64,000 bases of DNA from Sedimentitalea sp039941015 (GTDB lineage Bacteria; Pseudomonadota; Alphaproteobacteria; Rhodobacterales; Rhodobacteraceae): NCBI RefSeq assembly GCF_039941015.1, contig NZ_JBDVFI010000045.1. One strand, given 5' to 3'. Each line of letters begins with the position of its first letter. Position 1 is the first letter of the stretch. The notes below the pieces were generated by a model. That model was not told the origin of the DNA. It worked only from the letters and a program-made list of their open reading frames with translations, and searched no databases. Below are positions 1 to 8,909 of this stretch, one piece after another. Position numbers and translations under genes: made by a program.

Positions 1-594
1 GACGTGGCCGCCGCGCCCCCCGAACGCGCCCACGACCGGCGTGGAATTGCGGGCGACGTCTATGCCATCAAGATCGCAGGAGGGGCCGCACAGGAACTGG
101 ACACTCTGGACGAGGTCGAACGGGTTGCCCGCAAGGCCGTTGGCAATCTGCGATCCATGGGCGTTGCGGTGACGGCGGGGTCGATCCCTGAAACCGGGAA
201 ACTGACCTTTAAGCTGGCCGATGATGAAATCGAAATCGGCATGGGCGCGCATGGCGAAGCCGGGATCGCCAAACAAAAGATCACCACCGCGGACGAGATC
301 GCGGATCAATTGATGGAGAAGATCCTCGCAGATATCGAACTCGCCTCGGGTGACGAAATCGCGCTGCTGATCAACAACCTCGGCGCAACAACGATGATGG
401 AAATGCTGATCGTCAATCGCCGTATCCGCAAGATTCTGGACGAACGCGGCATCAAGGTGCACCGCACCGATGTCGGCACCTGGCTCACGGTTCAGGAAAT
501 GGCCGGTTTTTCCGTCACGCTTCTGAAACTTGATGACGAGCTGAAACACTATCTGGACATGCCCGCACGCTCGCTGGGCCTGTCAAACTGCTAG
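1..594 (+). CDS. dhaK: Dihydroxyacetone kinase subunit DhaK, C-terminal part (5' truncated)
   Basis: The reading frame is open from the first base, so the gene begins upstream of the window; the GTG at position 4 is not a credible start. The fragment matches the C-terminal part of the DhaK substrate-binding subunit. The GMGAHGE segment holds the histidine (codon 250-252) that in this family bonds covalently to the carbonyl of dihydroxyacetone or a similar ketose. LINNLGATTMMEM and the ending MPARSLGLSNC are further DhaK-like segments. DhaK works with DhaL, encoded 9 bp downstream, to phosphorylate a short ketose in the cytoplasm. The neighbours (an LsrF-like enzyme and an aldolase/dehydrogenase) suggest a C4-C5 sugar route rather than plain dihydroxyacetone use, which is inference. 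The family call is firm; the substrate is unknown. Confidence 0.9.
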   Translation, partial: DVAAAPPERAHDRRGIAGDVYAIKIAGGAAQELDTLDEVERVARKAVGNLRSMGVAVTAGSIPETGKLTFKLADDEIEIGMGAHGEAGIAKQKITTADEIADQLMEKILADIELASGDEIALLINNLGATTMMEMLIVNRRIRKILDERGIKVHRTDVGTWLTVQEMAGFSVTLLKLDDELKHYLDMPARSLGLSNC

Positions 595-603
595 GGGCAC
601 GAC

Positions 604-1239
604 ATGAGCACGGAACTGACCAACTCCCAAGTCAACGAGATGCTGCAAGCGGTTGCGCAGGCCGTCATCGACAATGTGGATGTGCTGACCGACGCCGATC
701 TGGCGACCGGCGACGGGGATCACGGCATCGGAATGCGGCGCGGTTTTGAAGCGGTGACTGAAACGCTGCAAACGGCACCCGATCTGTCGGTGGAAGATGC
801 GTTCAAGAAGACCGGCATGGCGATCATGTCCAAGACCGGTGGCGCCGCCGGCGCAGTGTTCGGGACGCTGTTTCGCGGCGGGGCCAAAGCCTTTGCCGGT
901 CACGATACGCTGAATACGGTCCGCTTCGGTGAATTCCTGACTCTGTCCTGTGCCGCCGTGGCGAAACGGGGCGGCGTCGAGGAAGGCGCCAAAACCATGC
1001 TGGATGCTCTGGCTCCGGCAGCGCGTGCGGTTTCTGAGACGCAATCGGATGATCTGGTCGAGGCGTTTACCGCCGCCGAAACAGCCGCACGCGGTGGCGT
1101 TGAGGCGAGCAAGGCGATGATCGCCACGACTGGCAAGGCCCGATCATTGGGAGAACGCTCGATCGGGTATCCTGACCCGGGCGCGATCTCTGTTTCGATT
1201 ATTCTGGGCGCGATGCGCTCCTATGGCGCCAGCCTCTAG
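604..1239 (+). CDS. dhaL: Dihydroxyacetone kinase subunit DhaL
   Basis: This 211-residue protein has the usual DhaL length (about 210). The ATGDGDHGIGMRRG motif near residues 36-49 carries the aspartates that hold magnesium and the nucleotide. KTGGAAGAVFGTLF and the C-terminal GYPDPGAISVSIIL complete the nucleotide-binding surface. DhaL supplies the phosphate to the ketose held on DhaK. No DhaM phosphotransferase subunit is seen next to it, and a separate DhaL with a DPGA tail would fit an ATP-using kinase, but this cannot be decided from sequence alone. The ATG at 604 follows the dhaK stop by 9 bp, and the 3' end is 25 bp before the next start, so the genes form one operon. Confidence 0.92.
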   Translation: MSTELTNSQVNEMLQAVAQAVIDNVDVLTDADLATGDGDHGIGMRRGFEAVTETLQTAPDLSVEDAFKKTGMAIMSKTGGAAGAVFGTLFRGGAKAFAGHDTLNTVRFGEFLTLSCAAVAKRGGVEEGAKTMLDALAPAARAVSETQSDDLVEAFTAAETAARGGVEASKAMIATTGKARSLGERSIGYPDPGAISVSIILGAMRSYGASL

Positions 1240-1264
1240 CAGTCAAAGACCGAAAGGAACGATC

Positions 1265-2143
1265 ATGGCGGATCTCGACGATATCAAGGACGGCAAGGAT
1301 TGGGGTGCAGACAGCCCTGCGGATACCAGTCAGTTCTTTCTGAAAGGCGCAGCGCATCACGACTGGGGCATGAAGGCACGGTTGTCGCAAATCTTCCGCC
1401 CTGAAACAGGCCGCACGGTGATGCTGGCGTTTGATCACGGGTACTTTCAGGGGCCGACTACCGGGCTTGAACGGATTGATCTGACCATCGCGCCTCTGGC
1501 GCAGCACACGGATGTGCTGATGTGCACGCGCGGAGCTTTGCGGTCGGTGATCCCACCCGACGTGAATAAACCCGTGGTTCTGCGATGCAGTGCCGGTAAC
1601 AGCATTCTGACCGAACTGTCCAACGAACTGGTCAGCGTCGATATCGAAGATGCGATCCGGCTGGGTGCATCCGGCATGGCGGCGCAGGTCTATATCGGGG
1701 CCGAGTTCGAGCACAAATCCATCGCCAATGTGGTCAAGCTGATCGACACCGGAACACGCTATGGCATTCCGACCATGGCCGTCACTGGTGTTGGTGCCGA
1801 CATGGTGCGGGATGCGCGGTATTTTGGTCTGGCGACCCGCATTGCCGCCGAGATCGGATCGCAGTTCGTGAAATCCTATTTCGTCGAGGACGGGTTTGAA
1901 AAGATCACGCTGGGATGCCCTGTGCCAATCGTGATTGCGGGCGGCAAGAAACTGCCCGAACGCGATGCTCTCGAAATGGCCTATCGCGCAATAAATCAGG
2001 GCGCTGCCGGGGTCGACATGGGGCGCAACGTCTTTCAGTCGGAAAACCCGGTTGCCATGCTCAAGGCGCTAGAAGCGGTGGTGCATCATGATGCAACGGG
2101 CGCCGCAGCCTACGAACTGTTTCAGGATTCGGGCGCATCCTGA
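1265..2143 (+). CDS. LsrF-like class I aldolase/thiolase (DeoC/FbaB fold)
   Basis: The 292-residue protein resembles LsrF (3-hydroxy-5-phosphonooxypentane-2,4-dione thiolase) and archaeal-type class I fructose-bisphosphate aldolases. Family-like segments are MLAFDHGYFQGPTTGLERID, the QFVKSYFVEDGFEKI lysine region expected to form the Schiff base, IVIAGGKK, and GAAGVDMGRNVFQSENP for phosphate binding. In the autoinducer-2 pathway LsrF transfers acetyl from the phosphorylated signal to CoA, releasing dihydroxyacetone phosphate. Here it follows a DhaKL kinase instead of LsrK, so it probably splits a phosphorylated keto-sugar made by that kinase (inference). The ATG at 1265 is preceded by GAAAGGA; an open frame runs back to 1223 but overlaps dhaL and lacks its own ribosome site. 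Confidence 0.8.
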   Translation: MADLDDIKDGKDWGADSPADTSQFFLKGAAHHDWGMKARLSQIFRPETGRTVMLAFDHGYFQGPTTGLERIDLTIAPLAQHTDVLMCTRGALRSVIPPDVNKPVVLRCSAGNSILTELSNELVSVDIEDAIRLGASGMAAQVYIGAEFEHKSIANVVKLIDTGTRYGIPTMAVTGVGADMVRDARYFGLATRIAAEIGSQFVKSYFVEDGFEKITLGCPVPIVIAGGKKLPERDALEMAYRAINQGAAGVDMGRNVFQSENPVAMLKALEAVVHHDATGAAAYELFQDSGAS

Positions 2144-2200
2144 CGCCTTCTTTCCAGCCAGCTTTGGCCGATGGGGCCCCCAGAAATTCGAGGTACGACC

Positions 2201-4156
2201 ATGCAGAACAGATGGAGTGACCAGGAGGTCGCATCTCACACGTGCGATCTGTCCCTGCGGGCCTATACATCGCGGCTGATCGGGCTTGATCCCGCGCTTG
2301 TGTTGCATGGCGGCGGAAATACCTCGGTCAAGGCCAGCCACACCGACCGGTTCGGCAATACCCATGACGCTATCTGGGTCAAGGCCAGCGGATATGATCT
2401 TGGCCAGATGTGGGTCGAAGGGTTCACGGGACTAAAACTGGCCCCCTTGCTGGAACTGGCAGAACTTGAAACCTTGTCAGACAGCGACATGGTAAACGAG
2501 GTAAATTGCGCCCGGTTGAATTCGGCGGCTGCCGCCCCGTCGATCGAAGCCATCGTTCATGCCTTGATCCCGTTCAAGTTCGTAGATCATAGCCACGCGG
2601 ACGCGGTCCTGACCCTGTCCAACTCTGTCGGAGGATGGGAGTTGCTGAACGAGGCGTTTGGTGACGACGTCTTGGTTCTGCCCTACGTGAAACCGGGGTT
2701 CGACCTCGCTCGGCAATTTCGCGAGGCCCTGCAGCAAGGTCTGTTCGCGGATCATGATACGATCATCCTTGGGCATCACGGGGTTTTCACATTTGCCGAC
2801 AGTGCAAAGGCATCCTATGACCGGATGATCGCGGTCGTGGATCAGGCCGAAAAGTTCCTCTCCAACCGCTTTGGTTCGCTACCTGCAATTTCTGCGGGCG
2901 ATCAGGACCCGGAAATGATTGCAAAATCCCGCAAGGCGGTCTGCGACGCCGCCGGCAAAGCTGTTCTCTCATTGCCTGCGGATGACACTCCCGCCGACCG
3001 ATTGACGGTTCTGGCAAAGATGGCACGAAAAGGCACCCTGACGCCCGAGCATGTCATTCACAACAAACCGTTCCCGGCGCTGTTTCACAACGATCCCGAC
3101 GCGGCGGTGTCCAGCTTTACCACCGAGTATACAGCATATTTTGAGCAGTTTGGCGATGACAGCATGACGATGCTCGCGCCCTTCCCTCATTGGGCGATGT
3201 TCGACAGCGGCCATACGCGCAGTTTTGGGCCGAACTTGCGACGGGCCAGCGTGTCGCGGGATGTGGTCAATGCAACGCTCAGCGCCATGCGCAGGGCCGA
3301 GATCATTGGTGGATGGCAAGGGCTCAAACCCGAGGATCTGTTCGCTCTGGAGTATTGGGAGCTCGAACAATCCAAACTGAAACGCCAAAAACCCGATGCG
3401 GTCCTATCAGGCAAGATCGCGGTCGTCAGTGGAGCGGCCACCGGCATCGGCCGCGCCTGTGCCGAAACCATGCGTGCCAAGGGGGCCGTTGTCGTCGGGC
3501 TGGACATCAACCCCGAGATCAGTTCGGTGATGAATCAACCGGATTTTGCGTCATTTGTCGTCGACCTGACCGATGAAGCACATGTCCAGAACTGCCTTTC
3601 AGAGGTGGTAAGACGCTATGGCGGCATCGACATGCTTGTGTCCAATGCAGGGGTTTTCAAGACTGGCGATACCGTGGAAAACATGCCCGATGACGTTTGG
3701 GACAGCACGCTTGCCGTGAACCTTACCTCGCATCGCAAACTGGTCCAACACGCGATCCCGTTCCTGCGACACGGGGTCGATCCGTCAATTGTCTTTGTCG
3801 GATCGAGGAACGTTCAGGCCCCCGGTGCCGGTGCCGCGGCCTACTCGGTTTCCAAGGCGGGACTGACCCAACTGATGCGCGTTCTCGCGCTGGAACTGGC
3901 ACCCGAGGGCATATTGGTCAACGCGATTCATCCGGATGCAGTGTTTGATACCCGTCTCTGGGATCAGGAAACCCTGCAAAAATCTGCGGATCGGTATGGT
4001 CTGACAATTGATGAATACAAGACCCGCAACCTGTTGCACGCAGAGGTCACGTCACGAGATGTCGGGTTGGCCGTCGCTGCATTCATGGATGGAACCTTGT
4101 CCAGAACCACCGGCGCACAACTCCCGGTGGACGGGGGTAACGACCGGGTGATCTGA
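2201..4156 (+). CDS. Bifunctional class II aldolase / short-chain dehydrogenase
   Basis: This 651-residue fusion has an N-terminal class II aldolase/adducin-type domain (about residues 1-380) and a C-terminal SDR (about 400-650). The aldolase half has LHGGGNTSVKA near residue 35 and the metal-ligand segments DHSHADAVLTLSN and LGHHGVFTFA. The dehydrogenase half has the NAD-binding AVVSGAATGIGRAC, the NAG segment SNAGVF, and the catalytic YSVSK. The architecture is that of the RhaD-type bifunctional enzymes that oxidise an aldehyde made by their own aldolase. The ATG at 2201 has an upstream GAGGTA and is preferred over 2171. It is the last gene of the dhaKL/LsrF-like operon and probably cleaves a 1-phospho-ketose, passing the aldehyde to oxidation. 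The exact substrate is not readable. Confidence 0.8.
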   Translation: MQNRWSDQEVASHTCDLSLRAYTSRLIGLDPALVLHGGGNTSVKASHTDRFGNTHDAIWVKASGYDLGQMWVEGFTGLKLAPLLELAELETLSDSDMVNEVNCARLNSAAAAPSIEAIVHALIPFKFVDHSHADAVLTLSNSVGGWELLNEAFGDDVLVLPYVKPGFDLARQFREALQQGLFADHDTIILGHHGVFTFADSAKASYDRMIAVVDQAEKFLSNRFGSLPAISAGDQDPEMIAKSRKAVCDAAGKAVLSLPADDTPADRLTVLAKMARKGTLTPEHVIHNKPFPALFHNDPDAAVSSFTTEYTAYFEQFGDDSMTMLAPFPHWAMFDSGHTRSFGPNLRRASVSRDVVNATLSAMRRAEIIGGWQGLKPEDLFALEYWELEQSKLKRQKPDAVLSGKIAVVSGAATGIGRACAETMRAKGAVVVGLDINPEISSVMNQPDFASFVVDLTDEAHVQNCLSEVVRRYGGIDMLVSNAGVFKTGDTVENMPDDVWDSTLAVNLTSHRKLVQHAIPFLRHGVDPSIVFVGSRNVQAPGAGAAAYSVSKAGLTQLMRVLALELAPEGILVNAIHPDAVFDTRLWDQETLQKSADRYGLTIDEYKTRNLLHAEVTSRDVGLAVAAFMDGTLSRTTGAQLPVDGGNDRVI

Positions 4157-4230
4157 ACACCTGCGCAGATAGGTGCGTGCTGACGCAGGCTTGAAGCAAC
4201 TGACGCTCATGCCAGTCTCTTTCGCTTGCC

Positions 4231-4824
4231 TCAGGAACCGGTTCGCGCCGGCAGAACCAACTGAACGGCAAATCCGAGCAACAGACAGATCAAATGCGCG
4301 CTGTCCGCGATCAGATCCAGATCATAACAGATCTTGACCCCGATTGCGGCAACCACCGCCCCGAGCAAAAGCCATTTCTTCGACCAACTCGCAAGGATCG
4401 CACCGATCAGGCCGAACCCGCCAGCCGACATGCCGACATCAAGCGTCGCCCTTGCATCGGAATGTCCGATCTCCGGTATCGCAGTGACAAGCGGCACGAC
4501 ACCAAAAAGCACGATCATCGTACCAGCCAGGTCGATTGCAAAAAATGTGGTCGCAGTGCACAACGTCGATGTGCGCCATTCGAAATAGCCAATGACGGCA
4601 GCGGCAAAGATCATTTGCCGAAGGAACATTGCCAAGTCATGAGACAGAAATGTGGCGGTAAACAGCCGCGTAAGATCGCCACTGACAACCATTTCGTGAC
4701 TGATACCCCAGTCAGCAAGTGAGTCCGGTGGCAACGTGCCGCCCAATGTCCCCGCAAACCAGTTCGCAAGAACCATGACCGACAGAAACAGCAAGGTGAA
4801 CGGGATGCGCCGGAGGACGCTCAT
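4231..4824 (-). CDS. Rhomboid-like intramembrane protease
   Basis: This 197-residue, very hydrophobic protein has about six membrane segments. RLFTATFLSHDLAMFL near residues 53-68 resembles the rhomboid L1/TM2 signature. DVGMSAGGFGLIGA places a serine at about residue 133 in a GxS motif, and DSAHLICLLLGF places a histidine at about 177 in the last helix. This is the expected Ser-His dyad; the usual GxSG is GMSA here. Rhomboids cut transmembrane helices inside the membrane. The start overlaps the stop of the DUF202 gene by an ATGA junction, so it is the last gene of an mprF-DUF202-rhomboid operon. Its substrate is unknown. It may be active or a pseudoenzyme, because one glycine of the motif differs. 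Confidence 0.72.
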   Translation of the reverse strand: MSVLRRIPFTLLFLSVMVLANWFAGTLGGTLPPDSLADWGISHEMVVSGDLTRLFTATFLSHDLAMFLRQMIFAAAVIGYFEWRTSTLCTATTFFAIDLAGTMIVLFGVVPLVTAIPEIGHSDARATLDVGMSAGGFGLIGAILASWSKKWLLLGAVVAAIGVKICYDLDLIADSAHLICLLLGFAVQLVLPARTGS

Positions 4825-5147
4825 TGCGAGCTCACATGAATGCCGAACGCCGCGATCAACCCGAATAGCGCGGCGATCAGCACAAGCAGGAACGCATTGG
4901 CCGACAAGGCATTATCGTCAACAAGCTCGGTCGCCGCAATATTCTTGCGGATGTGCTGCATCCTGAGAAACGCCAGCAATATCACCAGTGCGCCCGCCGC
5001 CAGCATCAGCATTTCAGACCACAGCGCAGCCCTTTCCTGCCCAAGTCGCGCGGCAGCCAGCCCAAAACCGACAATCGCGATGACGGTGCGCACCCAGGCG
5101 AGAAAAGTGCGTTCATTTGAGGAATGATCCGCGTAATTCTCAATCAT
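4821..5147 (-). CDS. DUF202 (YidH-like) membrane protein
   Basis: The 108-residue protein has three predicted membrane helices and the DUF202 signature NERTFLAWVRTVIAIVGFGLA near residues 11-31. The function of YidH/DUF202 proteins is not established. It lies 7 bp downstream of the mprF stop and overlaps the rhomboid-like gene by 4 bp (ATGA), so all three are very likely one transcript. The short length and the position of the charged NERT motif just before the first helix match the family. Confidence 0.85.
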   Translation of the reverse strand: MIENYADHSSNERTFLAWVRTVIAIVGFGLAAARLGQERAALWSEMLMLAAGALVILLAFLRMQHIRKNIAATELVDDNALSANAFLLVLIAALFGLIAAFGIHVSSQ

Positions 5148-5154
5148 CGGTGCC

Positions 5155-7758
5155 TTACCCTACCAAACCCTTGATCCCGCCCGACACCAGAACATTGACC
5201 TCGTAAAGAATGCGCGGAGCAGCCAGACCGCCGGGGCTTGCCAGATAGTTGGGCGTCCAGTCGGGATCGAATTTCTGTTTGAAAGACCGCAGCCCCTCAA
5301 AGTGATAGACGTGTTCGCCGTGTTCATAGATGAAGCCGCCGATACGGTTCCAAAGTGACGACAATTGATGGTTTTCAATGCCTGAAAACGGGGCCGCCCC
5401 GAGCGAGAACCAATGGAACCCCTGCTCGGCTCCCCACAGCATGAGTTCGGCAAAAAGGGCGTCCATCGCGATTTTGGGCCCTTCGGGATCGTAACGCATC
5501 AGGTCAAGCGACAGTTCGTGTTTGTTGGCTCCCTGAAACAGATTGGCAAAGGCGACGATGCGACCGGTTTCGACATGGCGTAGTACTGCGTGGTCAAAGT
5601 TGGAAAGATAGGTGTCGTCAAAATAGCCAAGCGAAAAACCTTTCTCTTCGCCTTGCTTCTCTTTCATCCAGCGGTCCGAAGTACCACGCAATTCGCCAAG
5701 CATGGGTGCCAGTTCGGCCTTGGGGATGATGGCAAATTCATAACCATCGCGTTCGGCCCGACTGCGGGCACCGCGAAATTTCTTTTTGCTGGATCCGTCC
5801 AGCGTAAATCCCTGAAGGTTCACGCGCGCGACCTCGCCGATCTTGAGGATGGACAGCCCAAGATCAAGATAGGTGGCGAGGTATTTCGGCGAGACCGCGT
5901 AAAAGGCACATCGCTTTCCGGCGTTGTCGGCCATCTCACGCAGCTGCCAGATCAGCTTGCGCCCCGCAGCCTCATCGCCCACGGGTTCCCCTTTGGTGAT
6001 CAGTGACCCACCCGTGTCGCAATAGGCGATGAACGCGCGATTGTCCTCGGAGATCAGGAACGTCTTGTCACCAAGCAGATCAAGCTGGGCCTCGGTATCC
6101 TCGCTCTGTGCGATCAGTTCGCGCACGACATCCGGTATGTCGTGTGGGCCACTGACAGCGCCCCGCCGGTTGAGAAGCGAATTCAGGGCGATCCCCAACA
6201 GGACCAGCGCGACGACGACACTGGCCCGCAGGAACCGGGACGCATCGCTGTCAAACGCGAACTGCCACCAGAGCGCATCGCGATATTGAACATGGCTGTA
6301 GGCGAACAGCCCGATCCAGAAGATGGCCACCAAAAGGGCAAGAATGCTGACGAGCCAGGTGCCGTTGAGGCGAAAGACCGACGCCGCCTCGACTCTGTAG
6401 AACGCCGAACGGAACGCGCCGAGCACGGCGAGCGAAACGAGCATGCCAACGGCTTCTTCCCAATCGAGACCTTTCGCCAGAGAAGTGACAAATCCGACGA
6501 TCATCAACCCCATCGCGATCAGCCACGCACGGTGGAGCTTGCGGTAAAGCCCGCGTGCGATCACGATCAGCAACAGACCAGCAACGCTGCCTGCCAAATG
6601 CGATACCTCGACAAACGGCAATGGGATGATATCGCGCAACACGCCGAAACGTGCGCTCTCGCCCGGCAGGTTTCCCGAGATCAGCAGGATTGATCCGGCC
6701 AGCAACGCAACCCCCGACGCGGCCAGCGGGACAAGCGGGCGGACCAACCGATAGGCCCAGTTCGAACTCTTGGCGATCGCGCCGCGTTGGGTCACGGCCC
6801 ATGTCAGCGCCAATGCCACCACCGCAACCGCAAAAGGCAGGACCGAGTAGATCACGCGATACAGCAAAAGCGCCGCCAACATGTCGGGCCGCCCAGCAGC
6901 GCCCAGCCCCGCGATCAGGGTTGCTTCGAACACGCCCAACCCGCCGGGAGAGTGGCTCAGAATGCCAAGCGCGGTCGCGCCCATGAAGATGACAAAGAAA
7001 TAGACAAAGTTGTCGGCCAAATCTGCTGGCAGCAGAAAGTAGAGCGTCATCGCCGCGCCCATCAGGTCAAAGACGGCGACCACCATAAGCGAGATCGCCA
7101 ATCGCCCACCGGGCAGCGGCACTCGAAAGCCCTCGGCTAATAGACTGCGGGGTGACCGCGAGAGCCAGATCAACAGAACGACCAGCCCGCCCAACAGCGC
7201 CGCGCCAACGATTGTCTCAAGCGTCCCGTCAAGCGGCAACACCTGCGACAGCCCCACAGGATGTGCCAACAGCAATACGCCCATGATGAGCGTCAGCCCC
7301 AGCCAGAAAGCGATCCACGAGACCGCAATAATCCCGGCAACACGCGCAAGATCGACCCCAAGAGAGGCGTAGATCCGATATCGCACGGCCGTCCCTGTCA
7401 GGTACGAAAACCCAAGAAGGTTGGAGATCGCCGTGCCGGTCCCCCCTGCATAGGCGGCGATCCGGTCAGGCACCTGCCCTTTCGCAAGGTTGCGCACCGC
7501 AAGGACATCATAGAGCGACAGCGCAAAAAAGCTGACAGCGGTTGCGGCAATGGCAAGTGCAATCGCGGTCAGGCTACTGTCGGCAACATCAGCCTTTACC
7601 GCGCGCCAACTGACCTTGGAGGACAGCTCATGCAGGACATAAAACGTGATCGCCACGATCACCAGCGGCACCGCGACACGAATAGCAGGATGCGCAATCA
7701 GCCGCGATATGCGCCCCGGCGAGGTTGGCGCGTCGATCGGCGTTTCACTACCGGCCAT
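5155..7758 (-). CDS. mprF: MprF-type bifunctional lipid flippase / aminoacyl-phosphatidylglycerol synthase
   Basis: The 867-residue protein has an N-terminal membrane half with many helices (about residues 20-530) and a soluble C-terminal DUF2156 catalytic half (about 545-860). Recognisable segments are SNLLGFSYLTGTAVRYR and LGILSHSPGGLGVFEATLIAGLG in the flippase, and FRGARSRAERDGYEF, KGFSLGYFD and LSLDLMRYDPEGPKIAMDALFAELM in the transferase. MprF/LpiA enzymes load lysine or another amino acid from aminoacyl-tRNA onto phosphatidylglycerol and flip it, making the surface less negative and protecting against cationic peptides and acid. In many alphaproteobacteria the homologue lpiA is paired with acvB; here its partners are DUF202 and a rhomboid-like protease. 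The ATG at 7758 has an upstream AGGAAC. Which amino acid is transferred cannot be told. Confidence 0.88.
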   Translation of the reverse strand: MAGSETPIDAPTSPGRISRLIAHPAIRVAVPLVIVAITFYVLHELSSKVSWRAVKADVADSSLTAIALAIAATAVSFFALSLYDVLAVRNLAKGQVPDRIAAYAGGTGTAISNLLGFSYLTGTAVRYRIYASLGVDLARVAGIIAVSWIAFWLGLTLIMGVLLLAHPVGLSQVLPLDGTLETIVGAALLGGLVVLLIWLSRSPRSLLAEGFRVPLPGGRLAISLMVVAVFDLMGAAMTLYFLLPADLADNFVYFFVIFMGATALGILSHSPGGLGVFEATLIAGLGAAGRPDMLAALLLYRVIYSVLPFAVAVVALALTWAVTQRGAIAKSSNWAYRLVRPLVPLAASGVALLAGSILLISGNLPGESARFGVLRDIIPLPFVEVSHLAGSVAGLLLIVIARGLYRKLHRAWLIAMGLMIVGFVTSLAKGLDWEEAVGMLVSLAVLGAFRSAFYRVEAASVFRLNGTWLVSILALLVAIFWIGLFAYSHVQYRDALWWQFAFDSDASRFLRASVVVALVLLGIALNSLLNRRGAVSGPHDIPDVVRELIAQSEDTEAQLDLLGDKTFLISEDNRAFIAYCDTGGSLITKGEPVGDEAAGRKLIWQLREMADNAGKRCAFYAVSPKYLATYLDLGLSILKIGEVARVNLQGFTLDGSSKKKFRGARSRAERDGYEFAIIPKAELAPMLGELRGTSDRWMKEKQGEEKGFSLGYFDDTYLSNFDHAVLRHVETGRIVAFANLFQGANKHELSLDLMRYDPEGPKIAMDALFAELMLWGAEQGFHWFSLGAAPFSGIENHQLSSLWNRIGGFIYEHGEHVYHFEGLRSFKQKFDPDWTPNYLASPGGLAAPRILYEVNVLVSGGIKGLVG

Positions 7759-8063
7759 TCGGTCGTTCCTGCAGAACCTCGTTCTGAATGTGCTGCATCT
7801 CTGCCAATATGCCCATTGCTGCGCCAGCTGTGCGAAAGTTTAGCCCAATCCGAAAGCCAAGCTTCGAACTGGCCGATCTCCTCACGACCAGCACTTTAGT
7901 ACATCGGTGAAATTTGTCAGGTCCAATCTCCACTCAATCCCGAAAATCACAATAGCAGCATACACTCGCACCAATCAAACGGTCGTACATCAGGGATTTT
8001 TCTAGGAGCAGGCGTTCGGCGATCAGGCACCAATTGCGGAGCACAGCCCCAGACTGCCAACAC
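7759..8063. other. Intergenic region between mprF and the pca operon end
   Basis: About 305 bp without a convincing gene. Both flanking genes are on the minus strand, so this holds the mprF promoter and the 3' end of the pob/pca transcript. A possible minus-strand promoter reads CTGACA (7915-7920), a 16-bp spacer, then TAAAGT (7893-7898); this is a weak call. No T-tailed terminator hairpin was found after the preceding gene. Short open frames here have no ribosome site or recognisable product. Confidence 0.4.
7772..7786. repeat. Inverted repeat in the mprF leader
   Basis: CAGAAC-CTC-GTTCTG is a perfect 6-bp inverted repeat with a 3-bp spacer. It ends 13 bp upstream of the mprF start, next to the ribosome-binding region on the minus strand. 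It could be a small regulator site or a short RNA hairpin limiting translation. A match of this size can occur by chance. Confidence 0.35.
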
Positions 8064-8900
8064 TTATGCAGGCACACGCAGCCCAAGAATTTCGCGCGCC
8101 TGTCGCCACGTCGCAACCGGCCGCTCGTAGTTTTCGCAGATCTCAGCGGCGCGACGCACCAGCGCCGCGTTTGAGGGGGCCAGCGTGTCGCGATCAAGCC
8201 GGACGTTGTCTTCCAGACCGGTTCGGGCATGGCCACCGCTGGAAATCGCCCAGTCGTTCAGCAGCACCTGTCGGGCACCGATACCCGCCGCACACCATGC
8301 CACGTTATCCCCAAACAAGCGCTTCACGGTTTCGACGTAATAGTCGAACACATGCCGATCCGCTGGCATTGCGTTTTTCACGCCCATCACAAACTGCACA
8401 TAGGGCGTGTCTTTGATTTGCCCCTTCGCATACATATCCGCCGCCTTCAGGATATGGCTAAGGTCAAACGCCTCGATCTCTGGCTTGACCCCATGCTCCA
8501 GCATTTCGGAGGCCAGCCAATCGACAAGATTCGGTGGGTTTTCGTAAACTCTAGTCGGAAAGTTGTTCGAACCGACCGACAGCGATGCCATATCAGGAGC
8601 AAGCGGCAACATCCCGCCACGGGTCTTGCCCGCGCCAGATCGACCGCCGGTTGAGAACTGGATGATCATGCCGGGGCAATGCCTTTCCAACCCTTCCTTC
8701 AGCCGCGCGAACTTTTCGGGATCCGAGGATGGGGTCTGATCATCATTGCGAACATGAGCGTGGCAGATCGAGGCCCCGGCCTCAAACGCCTCGTGAGTCG
8801 ATTCAACCTGTTCGCTGACCGTGATCGGGACAGCAGGGTTATTGGCTTTGGTCGGCAGAGAGCCGGTGATCGCCACACAGATGATGCAGGGGTTTGTCAT
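8064..8900 (-). CDS. Beta-keto-acid cleavage enzyme (BKACE, DUF849 family)
   Basis: The 278-residue protein has the BKACE (formerly 3-keto-5-aminohexanoate cleavage) pattern: CVAITGSLPTKANNPAVPIT at the start, GASICHAHVRNDD with the zinc-binding HAH, FSTGG, and GHARTGLEDNVRL near residue 223. These zinc enzymes react a beta-keto acid with acetyl-CoA to give acetoacetate and a shorter acyl-CoA. It is the last gene of the pobA-pcaC-pcaH-pcaG transcript, 9 bp after pcaG. The likely substrate is therefore beta-ketoadipate, giving succinyl-CoA and acetoacetate in place of PcaIJ and PcaF. The family is certain; the substrate is inferred from context and from the published spread of BKACE activities. 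Confidence 0.9.
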   Translation of the reverse strand: MTNPCIICVAITGSLPTKANNPAVPITVSEQVESTHEAFEAGASICHAHVRNDDQTPSSDPEKFARLKEGLERHCPGMIIQFSTGGRSGAGKTRGGMLPLAPDMASLSVGSNNFPTRVYENPPNLVDWLASEMLEHGVKPEIEAFDLSHILKAADMYAKGQIKDTPYVQFVMGVKNAMPADRHVFDYYVETVKRLFGDNVAWCAAGIGARQVLLNDWAISSGGHARTGLEDNVRLDRDTLAPSNAALVRRAAEICENYERPVATWRQAREILGLRVPA

Positions 8901-8909
8901 TCTTTCCGC

